Positions 35,601 to 48,984 of a stretch of 64,000 bases of DNA are shown piece after piece. Below the pieces are notes generated by a model. That model had not been told where the DNA came from. It was given only the letters and a program-made list of their open reading frames with translations, and did no database searches. Position 1 is the stretch's first letter. The number at the start of each line of letters is the position of its first letter. This DNA comes from Membranipora membranacea (taxonomy: Eukaryota; Bryozoa; Gymnolaemata; Cheilostomatida; Membraniporidae), in contig OU612068.1 of NCBI GenBank assembly GCA_914767715.1, positions 10,480,001 to 10,544,000 of the forward strand. Direction: 5' to 3'. Position numbers and translations under genes: made by a program.

Positions 35601-36550
35601 TCAATTTCTATCAAAATACCTCGATAGAATACGCATCATCACAGGAAGCTAATATTTTACATGAGATATAGGGACATCATTGCGAACCTCAAAACAGAGT
35701 TTCAAGGGTTTCTAAGCCAGTAAAGAATTCTGCCCAACTATTGGCTAATTTCCCAAGGACCGTACCTATCGATTTTTGTCAATTTCTATCAAAATACCTC
35801 GATAGAATACGCATCGTCACAGGGAGCTAATATTTTATATGAGATATAGGGACGTCGTTGCGAACCTCAAAACAGAGTTTCAAGCGTTTCTAAGCCAGTA
35901 AAGAATTCTGACCAATTATTGGCTAATTTCCCCAGGACCGTACCTATCGATTTTTGTCAATTTCTATCAAAATACCTCGATAGAATACGCATCGTCACAG
36001 GGAGCTAATTATTTTATATGAGATATAGGGACGTCATTGCGAACCTCAACATAGAGTTTCAAGGGTTTTTAAGCCAGTAAAGAATTCTGCCCAATTATTG
36101 GCTAATTTCCCCGTACCTATCGAATTTTGTCAATTTCTACCAAAATACCTCGATAGAATACGCATCGTCACAGGGAGCTCATATTTTATATGAGATATAG
36201 GGACGTCGTTGCGAACCTCAAAACAGAGTTTCAAGCGTTTCTAAGCCAGTAAAGAATTCTGCCCAATTATTGGCTAATTTCCCCAGGACCGTACCTATCG
36301 ATTATTGTCAATTTCTATCAAAATACCTCGATAGAATATGCATCGTCACAGGAAGCTAATATTTTATATGAGATATAGGGACGTCATTGCGAACCTCAAA
36401 ACAAAGTTTCAAGCGTTTCTAAGCCAGTAAAGAATTCTGCCCAATTATTGGCTAATTTCTTCAGGACCGTACCTATCGATTTTTGTCAATTTCTATCAAA
36501 ATACCTCGATAGAATACGCATCATCACAGGAAGCTAATATTTTATATGAG
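32640..36550. repeat. Large block duplicated at about 38,860-43,660 (left copy)
   Basis: Private markers pair with the right copy at offset 6224 (TAGAGACGTCG 33181/39405, ACACAGAATTTC 33735/39959, GAGCTAATATTTATCTG 34401/40625). The offset is then 6936 (AACCAAGTTTC 34981/41917) and then 7114 (GATAAAGGG 35487/42601, GCTAATTATTTT 36001/43115). Confidence 0.8.
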
Positions 36551-38859
36551 ATATAGGGACGTCATTACGAACCTCAAAACAGAGTTACAAGCGTTTTTAA
36601 GCCAGTAAAGAATTCTGCCCAATTATTGGCTAATTTCTTCAGGACCGTACCTATCGATTTTTGTCAATTTCTATCAAAATACCTCGATAGAATACGCTTC
36701 GTCACAGGGAGCTAATATTTTATATGTCATATAGGGCTGTCATTGCGAACCTCAAAACAGAGTTTCGAGCGTTTCTAAGCCAGTAAAGAATTCTGCCCAA
36801 TTATTGGCTAATTTCCCCAGGACCGTACCTATCGATTTTTGTCAATTTCTATCAAAATACCTCGATAGAATACGCATCGTCACAGGGAGCTAATATATTA
36901 TATGAGATATAGGGACGTCATTGCGAACCTCAAAACAGAGTTTCAAGGGTTTCTAAGCCAGTAAAGAATTCTGCCCAATTATTGGCTAATTTCCCCAGGA
37001 CCGTACCTATCGATTTTTGTCAATTTCTATCAAAATACCTCGATAGAATACGCATCGTCACAGGGAGCTAATATATTATATGAGATATAGGGACGTCATT
37101 GCGAACCTCAAAACAGAGTTTCAAGGGTTTCTAAGCCACTAAAGAATTCTGCCCAAATATTGGCTAATTTCCAAAGGACTGTACCTATCGAATTTTGTCA
37201 ATTTCTATCAAAATACCTCGATAGAATACGCTTCGTCACAGGGAGCTAATATTTTATATGAGATATAGGGACGTCGTTGCGAACCTCAAAACAGAGTTTC
37301 AAGCGTTTCTATGCCAGTAAAGAATTCTGCCCAATTATTGGCTTATTTCCCCAGGGCCGTACCTATCGATTTTTATCAATTTCAATCAAAATACCTCGAT
37401 AGAATACGCATCGTCACAGGGAGCTAATATATTATATGAGATGTAGGGACGTCATTGCGAACCTCAACACAGAGTTTCAAGGGTTTTTAAGCCAGTAAAG
37501 AATTCTGCCCAATTATTGGCTAATTTCCCCAGGACCGTACCTATCGATTTTTGTCAATTTCTATCAAAATACCTCGATAGAATACGCATCGTCACAGGGA
37601 GCTAATATTTTATATGAGATATAGGGACGTCGTTGCGAACCTCAAAACAGAGTTACAAGCGTTTCTAAGCCAGTAAAGAATTCTGCCCAATTATTGGCTA
37701 ATTTCCCCAGGACCGTACCTATCGATTATTGTCAATTTCTATCAAAATACCTCGATAGAATACGCATCGTCACAGGGAGCTAATATTTTATATGAGATAA
37801 AGGGACGTCGTTGCGAACCTCAAAACAAAGTTTCAAGCGTTTCTAAGCCAGTAAAGAATTCTGACCAATTATTGGCTAATTTCTTCAGGACCGTACCTAT
37901 CGATTTTTGTCAATTTCTATCAAAATACCTCGATAGAATACGCATCATCACAGGAAGCTAATATTTTAAATGAGATATAGGGACGTCGTTGCGAACCTCA
38001 AAACAGAGTTACAAGCGTTTCTAAGCCAGTAAAGAATTCTGCCCAATTATTGGCTAATTTCCCCAGGACCGTACCTGTCGAATTTTGTCAATTTCTATCA
38101 AAATACCTCGATAGAATACGCATCGTCACAGGGAGCTAATATTTTATATGAGATATAGGGACGTCGTTGCGAACCTCAAAACAAAGTTTCAAGCGTTTCT
38201 AAGCCAGTAAAGAATTCTGCCCAATTATTGGCTAATTTCTTCAGGACCGTATCTATCGATTTTTGTCAATTTCTATCAAAATACCCCGATAGAATACGCA
38301 TCATCACAGGAAGCTAATATTTTACATGAGATATAGGGACGTCGTTGCGAACCTCAAAACAGAGTTACAAGCGTTTCTACGCCAGTAAAGAATTCTGCCC
38401 AATTATTGGCTAATTTCCCCAGGACCGTACCTATCGAATTTTGTCAATTTCTATCAAAATACCTCGATAGAATACGCATCGTCACAGGGAGCTAATATTT
38501 TATATGAGATATAGGGACGTCATTGCGAACCTCAAAACAAAGTTTCAAGCGTTTCTAAGCCAGTAAAGAATTCTGCCCAATTATTGGCTAATTTCTTCAG
38601 GACCGTACCTATCGAATTTTGTCAATTTCTATCAAAATACCTCGATAGAATACGCATCGTCACAGGGAGCTAATATTTTATATGAGATATAGGGACGTCG
38701 TTGCGAACCTCAAAACAGAGTTTCAAGCGTTTCTAAGCCAGTAAAGAATTCTGCCCAATTATTGGCTAATTTCCCCAGGACCGTACCTATCGATTATTGT
38801 CAATTTCTATCAAAATACCTCGATAGAATACGCATCGTCACAGGGAGCTAATATTTTAT

Positions 38860-41800
38860 ATGAGATATAGGGATGTCATTGCGAACCTCAAAACAAAGTT
38901 TCAAGCGTTTCTAAGCCAGTAAAGAATTCTGCCCAATTATTGGCTAATTTCCCCAGGACCGTACCTATCGATTATTGTCAATTTCTATCAAAATACCTCG
39001 ATAGAATACGCATCGTCACAGGGAGCTAATATTTTATATGAGATATAGGGATGTCATTGCGAACCTCAAAACAAAGTTTCAAGCGTTTCTAAGCCAGTAA
39101 AGAATTCTGCCCAATTATTGGCTAATTTCTTCAGGACCGTACCTAAGGATTTTTGTCAATTTCTATCAAAATACCTCGATAGAATACGCATCATCACAGG
39201 AAGCTAATATTTTACATGAGATATAGGGACGTCGTTGCGAACCTCAAAAAAGAGTTTCAAGCGTATCTAAGCCAGTAAAGAATTCTGCCCAATTATTGGC
39301 TAATTTCCCCAGGACCGCACCTATCGATTTCTGTCAATTTCTATCAAAATACCTCGATAGAATACGCATCGTCACAGGGAGCTAATATTTTATATAAGAT
39401 ATAGAGACGTCGTTGCGAACCTCAAAACAGAGTTACAAGCGTTTCTAAGCCAGTAAAGAATTCTGCCCAATTATTGGCTAATTTCCCCAGGACCGTACCT
39501 ATCGATTATTGTCAATTTCTATCAAAATACCTCGATAGAATACGCATCGTCACAGGGAGCTAATATTTTATATGAGATATAGGGACGTCGTTGCGAACCT
39601 CAAAACAAAGTTTCAAGCGTTTCTAAGCCAGTAAAGAATTCTGACTAATTATTGGCTAATTTCTTCAGGACCGTACCTATCGATTTTTGTCAATTTCTAT
39701 CAAAATACCTCGATAGAATACGCATCATCACAGGAAGCTAATATTTTACATGAGATATAGGGACGTCATTGCGAACCTCAAAACAGAGTTTCAAGGGTTT
39801 CTAAGCCAGTAAAGAATTCTGCCCAACTATTGGCTAATTTCCCAAGGACCGTACCTATCGATTTTTGTCAATTTCTATCAAAATACCTCGATAGAATACG
39901 CATCGTCACAGGGAGCTAATATATTATATGAGATATAGGGACGTCATTGCGAACCTCAACACAGAATTTCAAGGGTTTTTAAGCCAGTAAAGAATTCTGC
40001 CCAATTATTGGCTAATTTCCCCAGGACCGTACCTATCGAATTTTGTCAATTTCTATCAAAATACCTCGATAGAATACGCTTCTTCACAGGGAGCTAATAT
40101 TTTATATGAGATATAGGGACGTCGTTGCGAACCTCAAAACAGAGTTTCAAGCGTTTCTAAGCCAGTAAAGAATTCTGCCCAATTATTGGCTAATTTCCCC
40201 AGGACCGTACCTATCGATTATTGTCAATTTCTATCAAAATACCTCGATAGAATACGCATCGTCACAGGAAGCTAATATTTTATATGAGATATAGGGATGT
40301 CATTGCCAACCTTAAAACAAAGTTTCAAGCGTTTCTAAGCCAGTAAAGAATTTTGCCCAATTATTGGCTAATTTCTTCAGGTCCGTACCTATCGATTTTT
40401 GTCAATTTCTATCAAAATACCTCGATAGAATACGCATCATCACAAGAAGCTAATATTTTACATGAGATATAGGGACGTCGTTGCGAACCTCAAAAAAGAG
40501 TTTCAAGCGTATCTAAGCCAGTAAAGAATTCTGCCCAATTATTGGCTAATTTCCCCTGGACCGCACCTATCGATTTCTGTCAATTTCTATCAAAATACCT
40601 CGATAGAATACGCATCGTCACACGGAGCTAATATTTATCTGAGATATAGGGACGTCGTTGCGAACCTCAAAACAGAGTTACAAGCGTTTCTAAGCCAGTA
40701 AAGAATTCTGATCAATTATTGGCTAATTTCCCCAGGACCGTACCTATCGATTATTGTCAATTTCTATCAAAATACCTCGATAGAATACGCATCGTCACAG
40801 GGAGCTAATATTTTATATGAGACATAGGGACGTCATTGCGAACCTCAAAACAAAGTTTCAAGCGTTTCTAAGCCAGTAAAGAATTCTGCCCAATTATTGG
40901 CTAATTTCTTCAGGACCGTACCTATCGATTTTTGTCAATTTCTATCAAAATACCTCGATAGAATACGCATCATCACAGGAAGCTAATATTTTACATGAGA
41001 TATAGGGACGTCGTTGCGAACCTCAAAACAGAGTTTCAAGCGTATCTAAGCCAGTAAAGAATTCTGCCCAATTATTGGCTAATTTCCCCAGGACCGTACC
41101 TATCGATTATTGTCAATTTCTATCAAAATACCTCGATAGAATACGCATCGTCACAGGGAGCTAATATTTTATATGAGATATAGGGACGTCATTGGGAACC
41201 TCAAAACAAAGTTTCAAGCGTTTCTAAGCCAGTAAAGAATTCTGCCCAATTATTGGCTAATTTCTTCAGGTCCGTACCTATCGATTTTTGTCAATTTCTA
41301 TCAAAATACCTCGATAGAATACGCATCATCACAAGAAGCTAATATTTTACATGAGATATAGGGACGTCGTTGCGAACCTCAAAAAAGAGTTTCAAGCGTA
41401 TCTAAGCCAGTAAAGAATTCTGCCCAATTATTGGCTAATTTCCCCTGGACCGCACCTATCGATTTCTGTCAATTTCTATCAAAATACCTCGATAGAATAC
41501 GCATCGTCACACGGAGCTAATATTTTATCTGAGATATAGGGACGTCGTTGCGAACCTCAAAACAGAGTTACAAGCGTTTCTAAGCCAGTAAAGAATTCTG
41601 CCCAATTATTGGCTAATTTCCCCAGGACCGTACCTATCGATTTTTGTCAATTTCTATCAAAATACCTCGATAGAATACGCATCGTCACAGGGAGCTAATA
41701 TATTATATGAGATATAGGGACGTCATTGCGAACCTCAAAACAGAGTTTCAAGGGTTTCTAAGCCAGTAAAAAATTCTGCCCAATTATTGGCTAATTTCCC

Positions 41801-43660
41801 CAGGACCGTACCTATCGATTTTTGTCAATTTCTATCAAAATACCTCGATAGAATACGCATCGTCACAGGGAGCTAATATTTTATATGAGATATAGGGACG
41901 TCATTGCGAACCTCAAAACCAAGTTTCAAGCGTTTCTAAGCCAGTAAAGAATTCTGCCCAATTATTGGCTAATTTCTTCAGGACAATACCTATCGATTTT
42001 TGTCAATTTCTATCAAAATACCTCGATAGAATACGCATCATCAGAGGAAGCTAATATTTTACATGAGATATAGGGACGTCGTTGCGAACCTCAAAAAAGA
42101 GTTTCAAGCGTATCTAAGCCAGTAAAGAATTCTGCCCAATTATTGGCTAATTTCCCCAGGACCGCACCTATCGATTTCTGTCAATTTCTATCAAAATACC
42201 TCGATAGAATACGCATCGTCACAGGGAGCTAATATTTTATATGAGATATAGGGACGTCGTTGCGAACCTCAAAACAGAGTTACAAGCGTTTCTAAGCCAG
42301 TAAAGAATTCTGCCCAATTATTGGCTAATTTCCCCAGGACCGTACCTATCGATTATTGTCAATTTCTATCAAAATACCTCGATAGAATACGCATCGTCAC
42401 AGGAAGCTAATATTTTACATGAGATATAGGGACATCATTGCGAACCTCAAAACAGAGTTTCAAGGGTTTCTAAGCCAGTAAAGAATTCTGCCCAACTATT
42501 GGCTAATTTCCCAAGGACCGTACCTATCGATTTTTGTCAATTTCTATCAAAATACCTCGATAGAATACGCATCGTCACAGGGAGCTAATATTTTATATGA
42601 GATAAAGGGACGTCGTTGCGAACCTCAAAACAAAGTTTCAAGCGTTTCTAAGCCAGTAAAGAATTCTGACCAATTATTGGCTAATTTCTTCAGGACCGTA
42701 CCTATCGATTTTTGTCAATTTCTATCAAAATACCTCGATAGAATACGCATCATCACAGGAAGCTAATATTTTACATGAGATATAGGGACATCATTGCGAA
42801 CCTCAAAACAGAGTTTCAAGGGTTTCTAAGCCAGTAAAGAATTCTGCCCAACTATTGGCTAATTTCCCAAGGACCGTACCTATCGATTTTTGTCAATTTC
42901 TATCAAAATACCTCGATAGAATACGCATCGTCACAGGGAGCTAATATTTTATATGAGATATAGGGACGTCGTTGCGAACCTCAAAACAGAGTTTCAAGCG
43001 TTTCTAAGCCAGTAAAGAATTCTGCCCAATTATTGGCTAATTTCCCCAGGACCGTACCTATCGATTTTTGTCAATTTCTATCAAAATACCTCGATAGAAT
43101 ACGCATCGTCACAGGGAGCTAATTATTTTATATGAGATATAGGGACGTCATTGCGAACCTCAACATAGAGTTTCAAGGGTTTTTAAGCCAGTAAAGAATT
43201 CTGCCCAATTATTGGCTAATTTCCCCGTACCTATCGAATTTTGTCAATTTCTACCAAAATACCTCGATAGAATACGCATCGTCACAGGGAGCTCATATTT
43301 TATATGAGATATAGGGACGTCGTTGCGAACCTCAAAACAGAGTTTCAAGCGTTTCTAAGCCAGTAAAGAATTCTGCCCAATTATTGGCTAATTTCCCCAG
43401 GACCGTACCTATCGATTATTGTCAATTTCTATCAAAATACCTCGATAGAATATGCATCGTCACAGGAAGCTAATATTTTATATGAGATATAGGGACGTCA
43501 TTGCGAACCTCAAAACAAAGTTTCAAGCGTTTCTAAGCCAGTAAAGAATTCTGCCCAATTATTGGCTAATTTCCCCAGGGCCGTACCTATCGATTTTTAT
43601 CAATTTCTATCAAAATACCTCGATAGAATACGCATCGTCACAGGGAGCTAATATATTATA
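38860..43660. repeat. Large block duplicated from about 32,640-36,550 (right copy)
   Basis: Same markers as the left copy. Relative to it, this copy is longer by 4 monomers (712 bp) between about 41,130 and 41,910, and by 1 more monomer (178 bp) before 42,601. Confidence 0.8.
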
Positions 43661-44580
43661 TGAGATGTAGGGACGTCATTGCGAACCTCAACACAGAGTT
43701 TCAAGGGTTTTTAAGCCAGTAAAGAATTCTGCCCAATTATTGGCTAATTTCCCCAGGACCGTACCTATCGATTTTTGTCAATTTCTATCAAAATACCTCG
43801 ATAGAATACGCATCGTCACAGGGAGCTAATATTTTATATGAGATATAGGGACGTCGTTGCGAACCTCAAAACAGAGTTACAAGCGTTTCTAAGCCAGCAA
43901 AGAATTCTGCCCAATTATTGGCTAATTTCCCCAGGACCGTACCTATCGATTATTGTCAATTTCTATCAAAATACCTCGATAGAATACGCATCGTCACAGG
44001 GAGCTAATATTTTATATGAGATAAAGGGACGTCGTTGCGAACCTCAAAACAAAGTTTCAAGCGTTTCTAAGCCAGTAAAGAATTCTGACCAATTATTGGC
44101 TAATTTCTTCAGGACCGAACCTATCGATTTTTGTCAATTTCTATCAAAATACCTCTATAGAATACGCATCATCACAGGAAGCTAATATTTTACATGAGAT
44201 ATAGGGACGTCATTGCGAACCTCAAAACAGAGTGTCAAGGGTTTCTAAGCCAGTAAAGAATTCTGCCCAACTATTGGCTAATTTCCCAAGGACCGTACCT
44301 ATCGATTTTTGTCAATTTCTATCAAAATACCTCGATAGAATACGCATCGTCACAGGGAGCTAATATTTTATATGAGATATAGGGACGTCGTTGCGAACCT
44401 CAAAACAGAGTTTCAAGCGTTTCTAAGCCAGTAAAGAATTCTGCCCAATTATTGGCTAATTTCCCCAGGACCGTACCTATCGATTTTTGTCAATTTCTAT
44501 CAAAATACCTCGATAGAATACGCATCGTCACAGGGAGCTAATTATTTTATATGAGATATAGGGACGTCATTGCGAACCTC
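42601..44580. repeat. Higher-order repeat: 8 monomers (1,419 bp) x 2, second copy partial
   Basis: GATAAAGGG at 42601/44020 and GCTAATTATTTT at 43115/44534 are both 1419 bp apart. Eight monomers would be 1424; the first copy has a 6-bp deletion at about 43,224 (CCCCGTACC) and a 1-bp insertion. Confidence 0.75.
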
Positions 44581-45309
44581 AACATAGAGTTTCAAGGGTT
44601 TTTAAGCCAGTAAAGAATTCTGCCCAATTATTGGCTAATTTCCCCAGGACCGTACCTATCGAATTTTGTCAATTTCTATCAAAATACCTCGATAGAATAC
44701 GCTTCGTCACAGGGAGCTAATATTTTATATGAGATATAGGGACGTCGTTGCGAACCTCAAAACAGAGTTTCAAGCGTTTCTAAGCCAGTAAAGAATTCTG
44801 CCCAATTATTGGCTAATTTCTTCAGGACCGTACCTATCGATTTCTGTCAATTTCTATCAAAATACCTCGATAGAATACGCATCGTCACAGGAAGCTAATA
44901 TATTATATGAGATATAGGGACGTCATTGCGAACCTCAAAACAGAGTTTCAAGGGTTTCTAAGCCAGTAAAGAATTCTGCCCAACTATTGGCTAAATTCCC
45001 AAGGACCGTACCTATCGATTTTTGTCACTTTCTATCAAAATACCTCGACAGAATACGCATCGTCACAGGAAGCTAATATTTTACATGAGATATAGGGACG
45101 TCATTGCGAACCTCAAAACAGAGTTACAAGCGTTTTTAAGCCAGTAAAGAATTCTGCCCAATTATTGGCTAATTTCCCCAGGATTGTACCTATCGAATTT
45201 TGTCAATTTCTATCAAAATACCTCGATAGAATACGCATCGTCACAGGAAGCTAATATTTTACATGAGATATAGGGACGTCGTTGCGAACCTCAACACAGA
45301 GTTTCAAGG

Positions 45310-48300
45310 GTTTTTAAGCCAGTAAAGAATTCTGCCCAATTATTGGCTAATTTCTTCAGGACCGTACCTATCGATGTTTGTCAATTTCTATCAAAATACC
45401 TCGATAGAATACGCATCGTCACAGGGAGCTAATATATTATATGAGATATAGGGACGTCATTGCGAACCTCAAAACAGAGTTTCAAGGGTTTCTAAGCCAG
45501 TAGAGAATTCTGCCCAACTATTGGCTAGTTTCCCAAGGACCGTACCTATCGATTTTTGTCAATTTCTATCAAAATACCTCGATAGAATACGCATCGTCAC
45601 AGGGAGCTAATATATTATATGAGATATAGGGACGTCGTTGCGAACCTCAACATAGAGTTTCAAGCGTTTTTAAGCCAGTAAAGAATTCTGCCGAATTAAT
45701 GGCTAATTTCCCCAGGACCGTACCTATCGATTATTGTCAATTTCTATCAAAATACCTCGATAGAATACGCTTCGTCACAGGGAGCTAATATTTTATATGA
45801 GATATAGGGACGTCGTTGCGAACCTCAAAACAGAGTTTCAAGCGTTTCTATGCCAGTAAAGAATTCCGCCCAATTATTGGCTAATTTCCCCAGGACCGTA
45901 CCTATCGATTTTTGTCAATTTCTATCAAAATACCTCGATAGAATACGCATCGTCACAGGGAGCTAATATATTATATGAGATATAGGGACGTCATTGCGAA
46001 CCTTAAAACAGAGTTTCGAGCGTTTCTAAGCCAGTAAAGAATTCTGCCCAATTATTGGCTAATTTCCCCAGGACCGTACCTATCGATTTTTGTCAATTTC
46101 TATCAAAATACCTCGATAGAATACGCATCGTCACAGAGAGCTAATATTTTATATGAGATATAGGGACGTCGTTGCGAACCTCAAAACAGAGTTTCAAGCG
46201 TTTCTAAGCCAGTAAAGATTTCTGCCCAATTATTGGCTAATTTCCCCAGGACCGTACCTATCGATTTTTGTCAATTTCTATCAAAATACCTCGATAGAAT
46301 ACGCATCGTCACAGGGAGCTAATATATTATATGAGATATAGGGACGTCATTGCGAACCTCAAAACAGAGTTTCAAGGGTTTCTAAGCCAGTAAAAAATTC
46401 TGCCCAATTATTGGCTAATTTCCCCAGGACCGTACCTATCGATTTTTGTCAATTTCTATCAAAATACCTCGACAGAATACGCATCGTCACAGGGAGCTAA
46501 TATTTTACATGAGATATAGGGACGTCGTTGCGAACCTCAAAACAGAGTTTCAAGCGTATCTAAGCCAGTAAAGAATTCTGCCCAATTATTGGCTAATTTC
46601 CCCAGGACCGTACCTATCGATTTTTGTCAATTTCTATCAAAATACCTCGATAGAATACGCATCGTCAAAGGGAGCTAATATTTTATATGAGATATAGGGA
46701 CGTCATTGCGAACCTCAAAACAGAGTTTCAAGGGTTTCTAAGCCAGTAACGAATTCTGCCCAATTATTGGCTAATTTCCCCAGGACCATACCTATCGATT
46801 TCTGTCAATTTCTATCAAAATACCTCGATAGAATACGCATCGTCACTGGCAGCTAATTTTTTATATGAGATATAGGGACGTCGTTGCGAACCTCAAAACA
46901 GAGTTTCAAGCGTTTCTAAGCCAGTAAAGAATTCTGCCCAATTATTCCCTAATTTCCCCAGGACCGTACCTATCGATTTTTGTCAATTTCTATCAAAATA
47001 CCTCGATAGAATATGCATCGTCACAGGGAGCTAATATTTTATATGAGATATAGGGACGTCGTTGCGAACCTCAAAACAGAGTTTCAAGGGTTTTTAAGCC
47101 AGTAAAGAATTCTGCCCAATTATTGGCTAATTTCTTCAGGACCGTACCTATCGATGTTTGTCAATTTCTATCAAAATATCTCGATAGAATACGCATCGTC
47201 ACAGGGAGCTAATATATTATATGAGATATAGGGACGTCATTGCGAACCTCAAAACAGAGTTTCAAGGGTTTCTAAGCCAGTAAAGAATTCTGCCCAACTA
47301 TTGGCTAGTTTCCCAAGGACCGTACCTATCGATTTTTGTCAATTTCTATCAAAATACCTCGATAGAATACGCATCGTCACAGGGAGCTAATATATTATAT
47401 GAGATATAGGGACGTCGTTGCGAACCTCAACATAGAGTTTCAAGCGTTTTTAAGCCAGTAAAGAATTCTGCCGAATTAATGGCTAATTTCCCCAGGACCG
47501 TACCTATCGATTATTGTCAATTTCTATCAAAATACCTCGATAGAATACGCTTCGTCACAGGGAGCTAATATTTTATATGAGATATAGGGACGTCGTTGCG
47601 AACCTCAAAACAGAGTTTCAAGCGTTTCTATGCCAGTAAAGAATTCCGCCCAATTATTGGCTAATTTCCCCAGGGCCGTACCTATCGATTTTTGTCAATT
47701 TCTATCAAAATACCTCGATAGAATACGCATCGTCACAGGGAGCTAATATATTATATGAGATATAGGGACGTCATTGCGAACCTTAAAACAGAGTTTCGAG
47801 CGTTTCTAAGCCAGTAAAGAATTCTGCCCAATTATTGGCTAATTTCCCCAGGACCGTACCTATCGATTTTTGTCAATTTCTATCAAAATACCTCGATAGA
47901 ATACGCATCGTCACAGAGAGCTAATATTTTATATGAGATATAGGGACGTCGTTGCGAACCTCAAAACAGAGTTTCAAGCGTTTCTAAGCCAGTAAAGATT
48001 TCTGCCCAATTATTGGCTAATTTCCCCAGGACCGTACCTATCGATTTTTGTCAATTTCTATCAAAATACCTCGATAGAATACGCATCGTCACAGGGAGCT
48101 AATATATTATATGAGATATAGGGACGTCATTGCGAACCTCAAAACAGAGTTTCAAGGGTTTCTAAGCCAGTAAAAAATTCTGCCCAATTATTGGCTAATT
48201 TCCCCAGGACCGTACCTATCGATTTTTGTCAATTTCTATCAAAATACCTCGACAGAATACGCATCGTCACAGGGAGCTAATATTTTACATGAGATATAGG

Positions 48301-48869
48301 GACGTCGTTGCGAACCTCAAAACAGAGTTTCAAGCGTATCTAAGCCAGTAAAGAATTCTGCCCAATTATTGGCTAATTTCCCCAGGACCGTACCTATCGA
48401 TTTTTGTCAATTTCTATCAAAATACCTCGATAGAATACGCATCGTCAAAGGGAGCTAATATTTTATATGAGATATAGGGACGTCATTGCGAACCTCAAAA
48501 CAGAGTTTCAAGGGTTTCTAAGCCAGTAACGAATTCTGCCCAATTATTGGCTAATTTCCCCAGGACCATACCTATCGATTTCTGTCAATTTCTATCAAAA
48601 TACCTCGATAGAATACGCATCGTCACTGGCAGCTAATTTTTTATATGAGATATAGGGACGTCGTTGCAAACCTCAAAACAGAGTTTCAAGCGTTTCTAAG
48701 CCAGTAAAGAATTCTGCCCAATTATTCTCTAATTTCCCCAGGACCGTACCTATCGATTTTTGTCAATTTCTATCAAAATACCTCGATAGAATATGCATCG
48801 TCACAGGGAGCTAATATTTTATATGAGATATAGGGACGTCGTTGCGAACCTCAAAACAGAGTTTCAAGC
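45310..48869. repeat. Higher-order repeat: 10 monomers (1,780 bp) x 2
   Basis: Private variants recur at exactly +1780: TCGATGTTTG 45371/47151, CCGAATTAAT 45691/47471, AGCCAGTAACGAATTC 46741/48521. The non-standard TTATTCCCTAATTT near 46,943 pairs with TTATTCTCTAATTT near 48,723. Confidence 0.85.
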
Positions 48870-48984
48870 GTTTCTAAGCCAGTAAAGAATTCTGCCCAAT
48901 TATTGGCTAATTTCCCCAGGACCGTACCTATCGATTTTTGTCAATTTCTATCAAAATACCTTGATAGAATACACTTCGACACAG

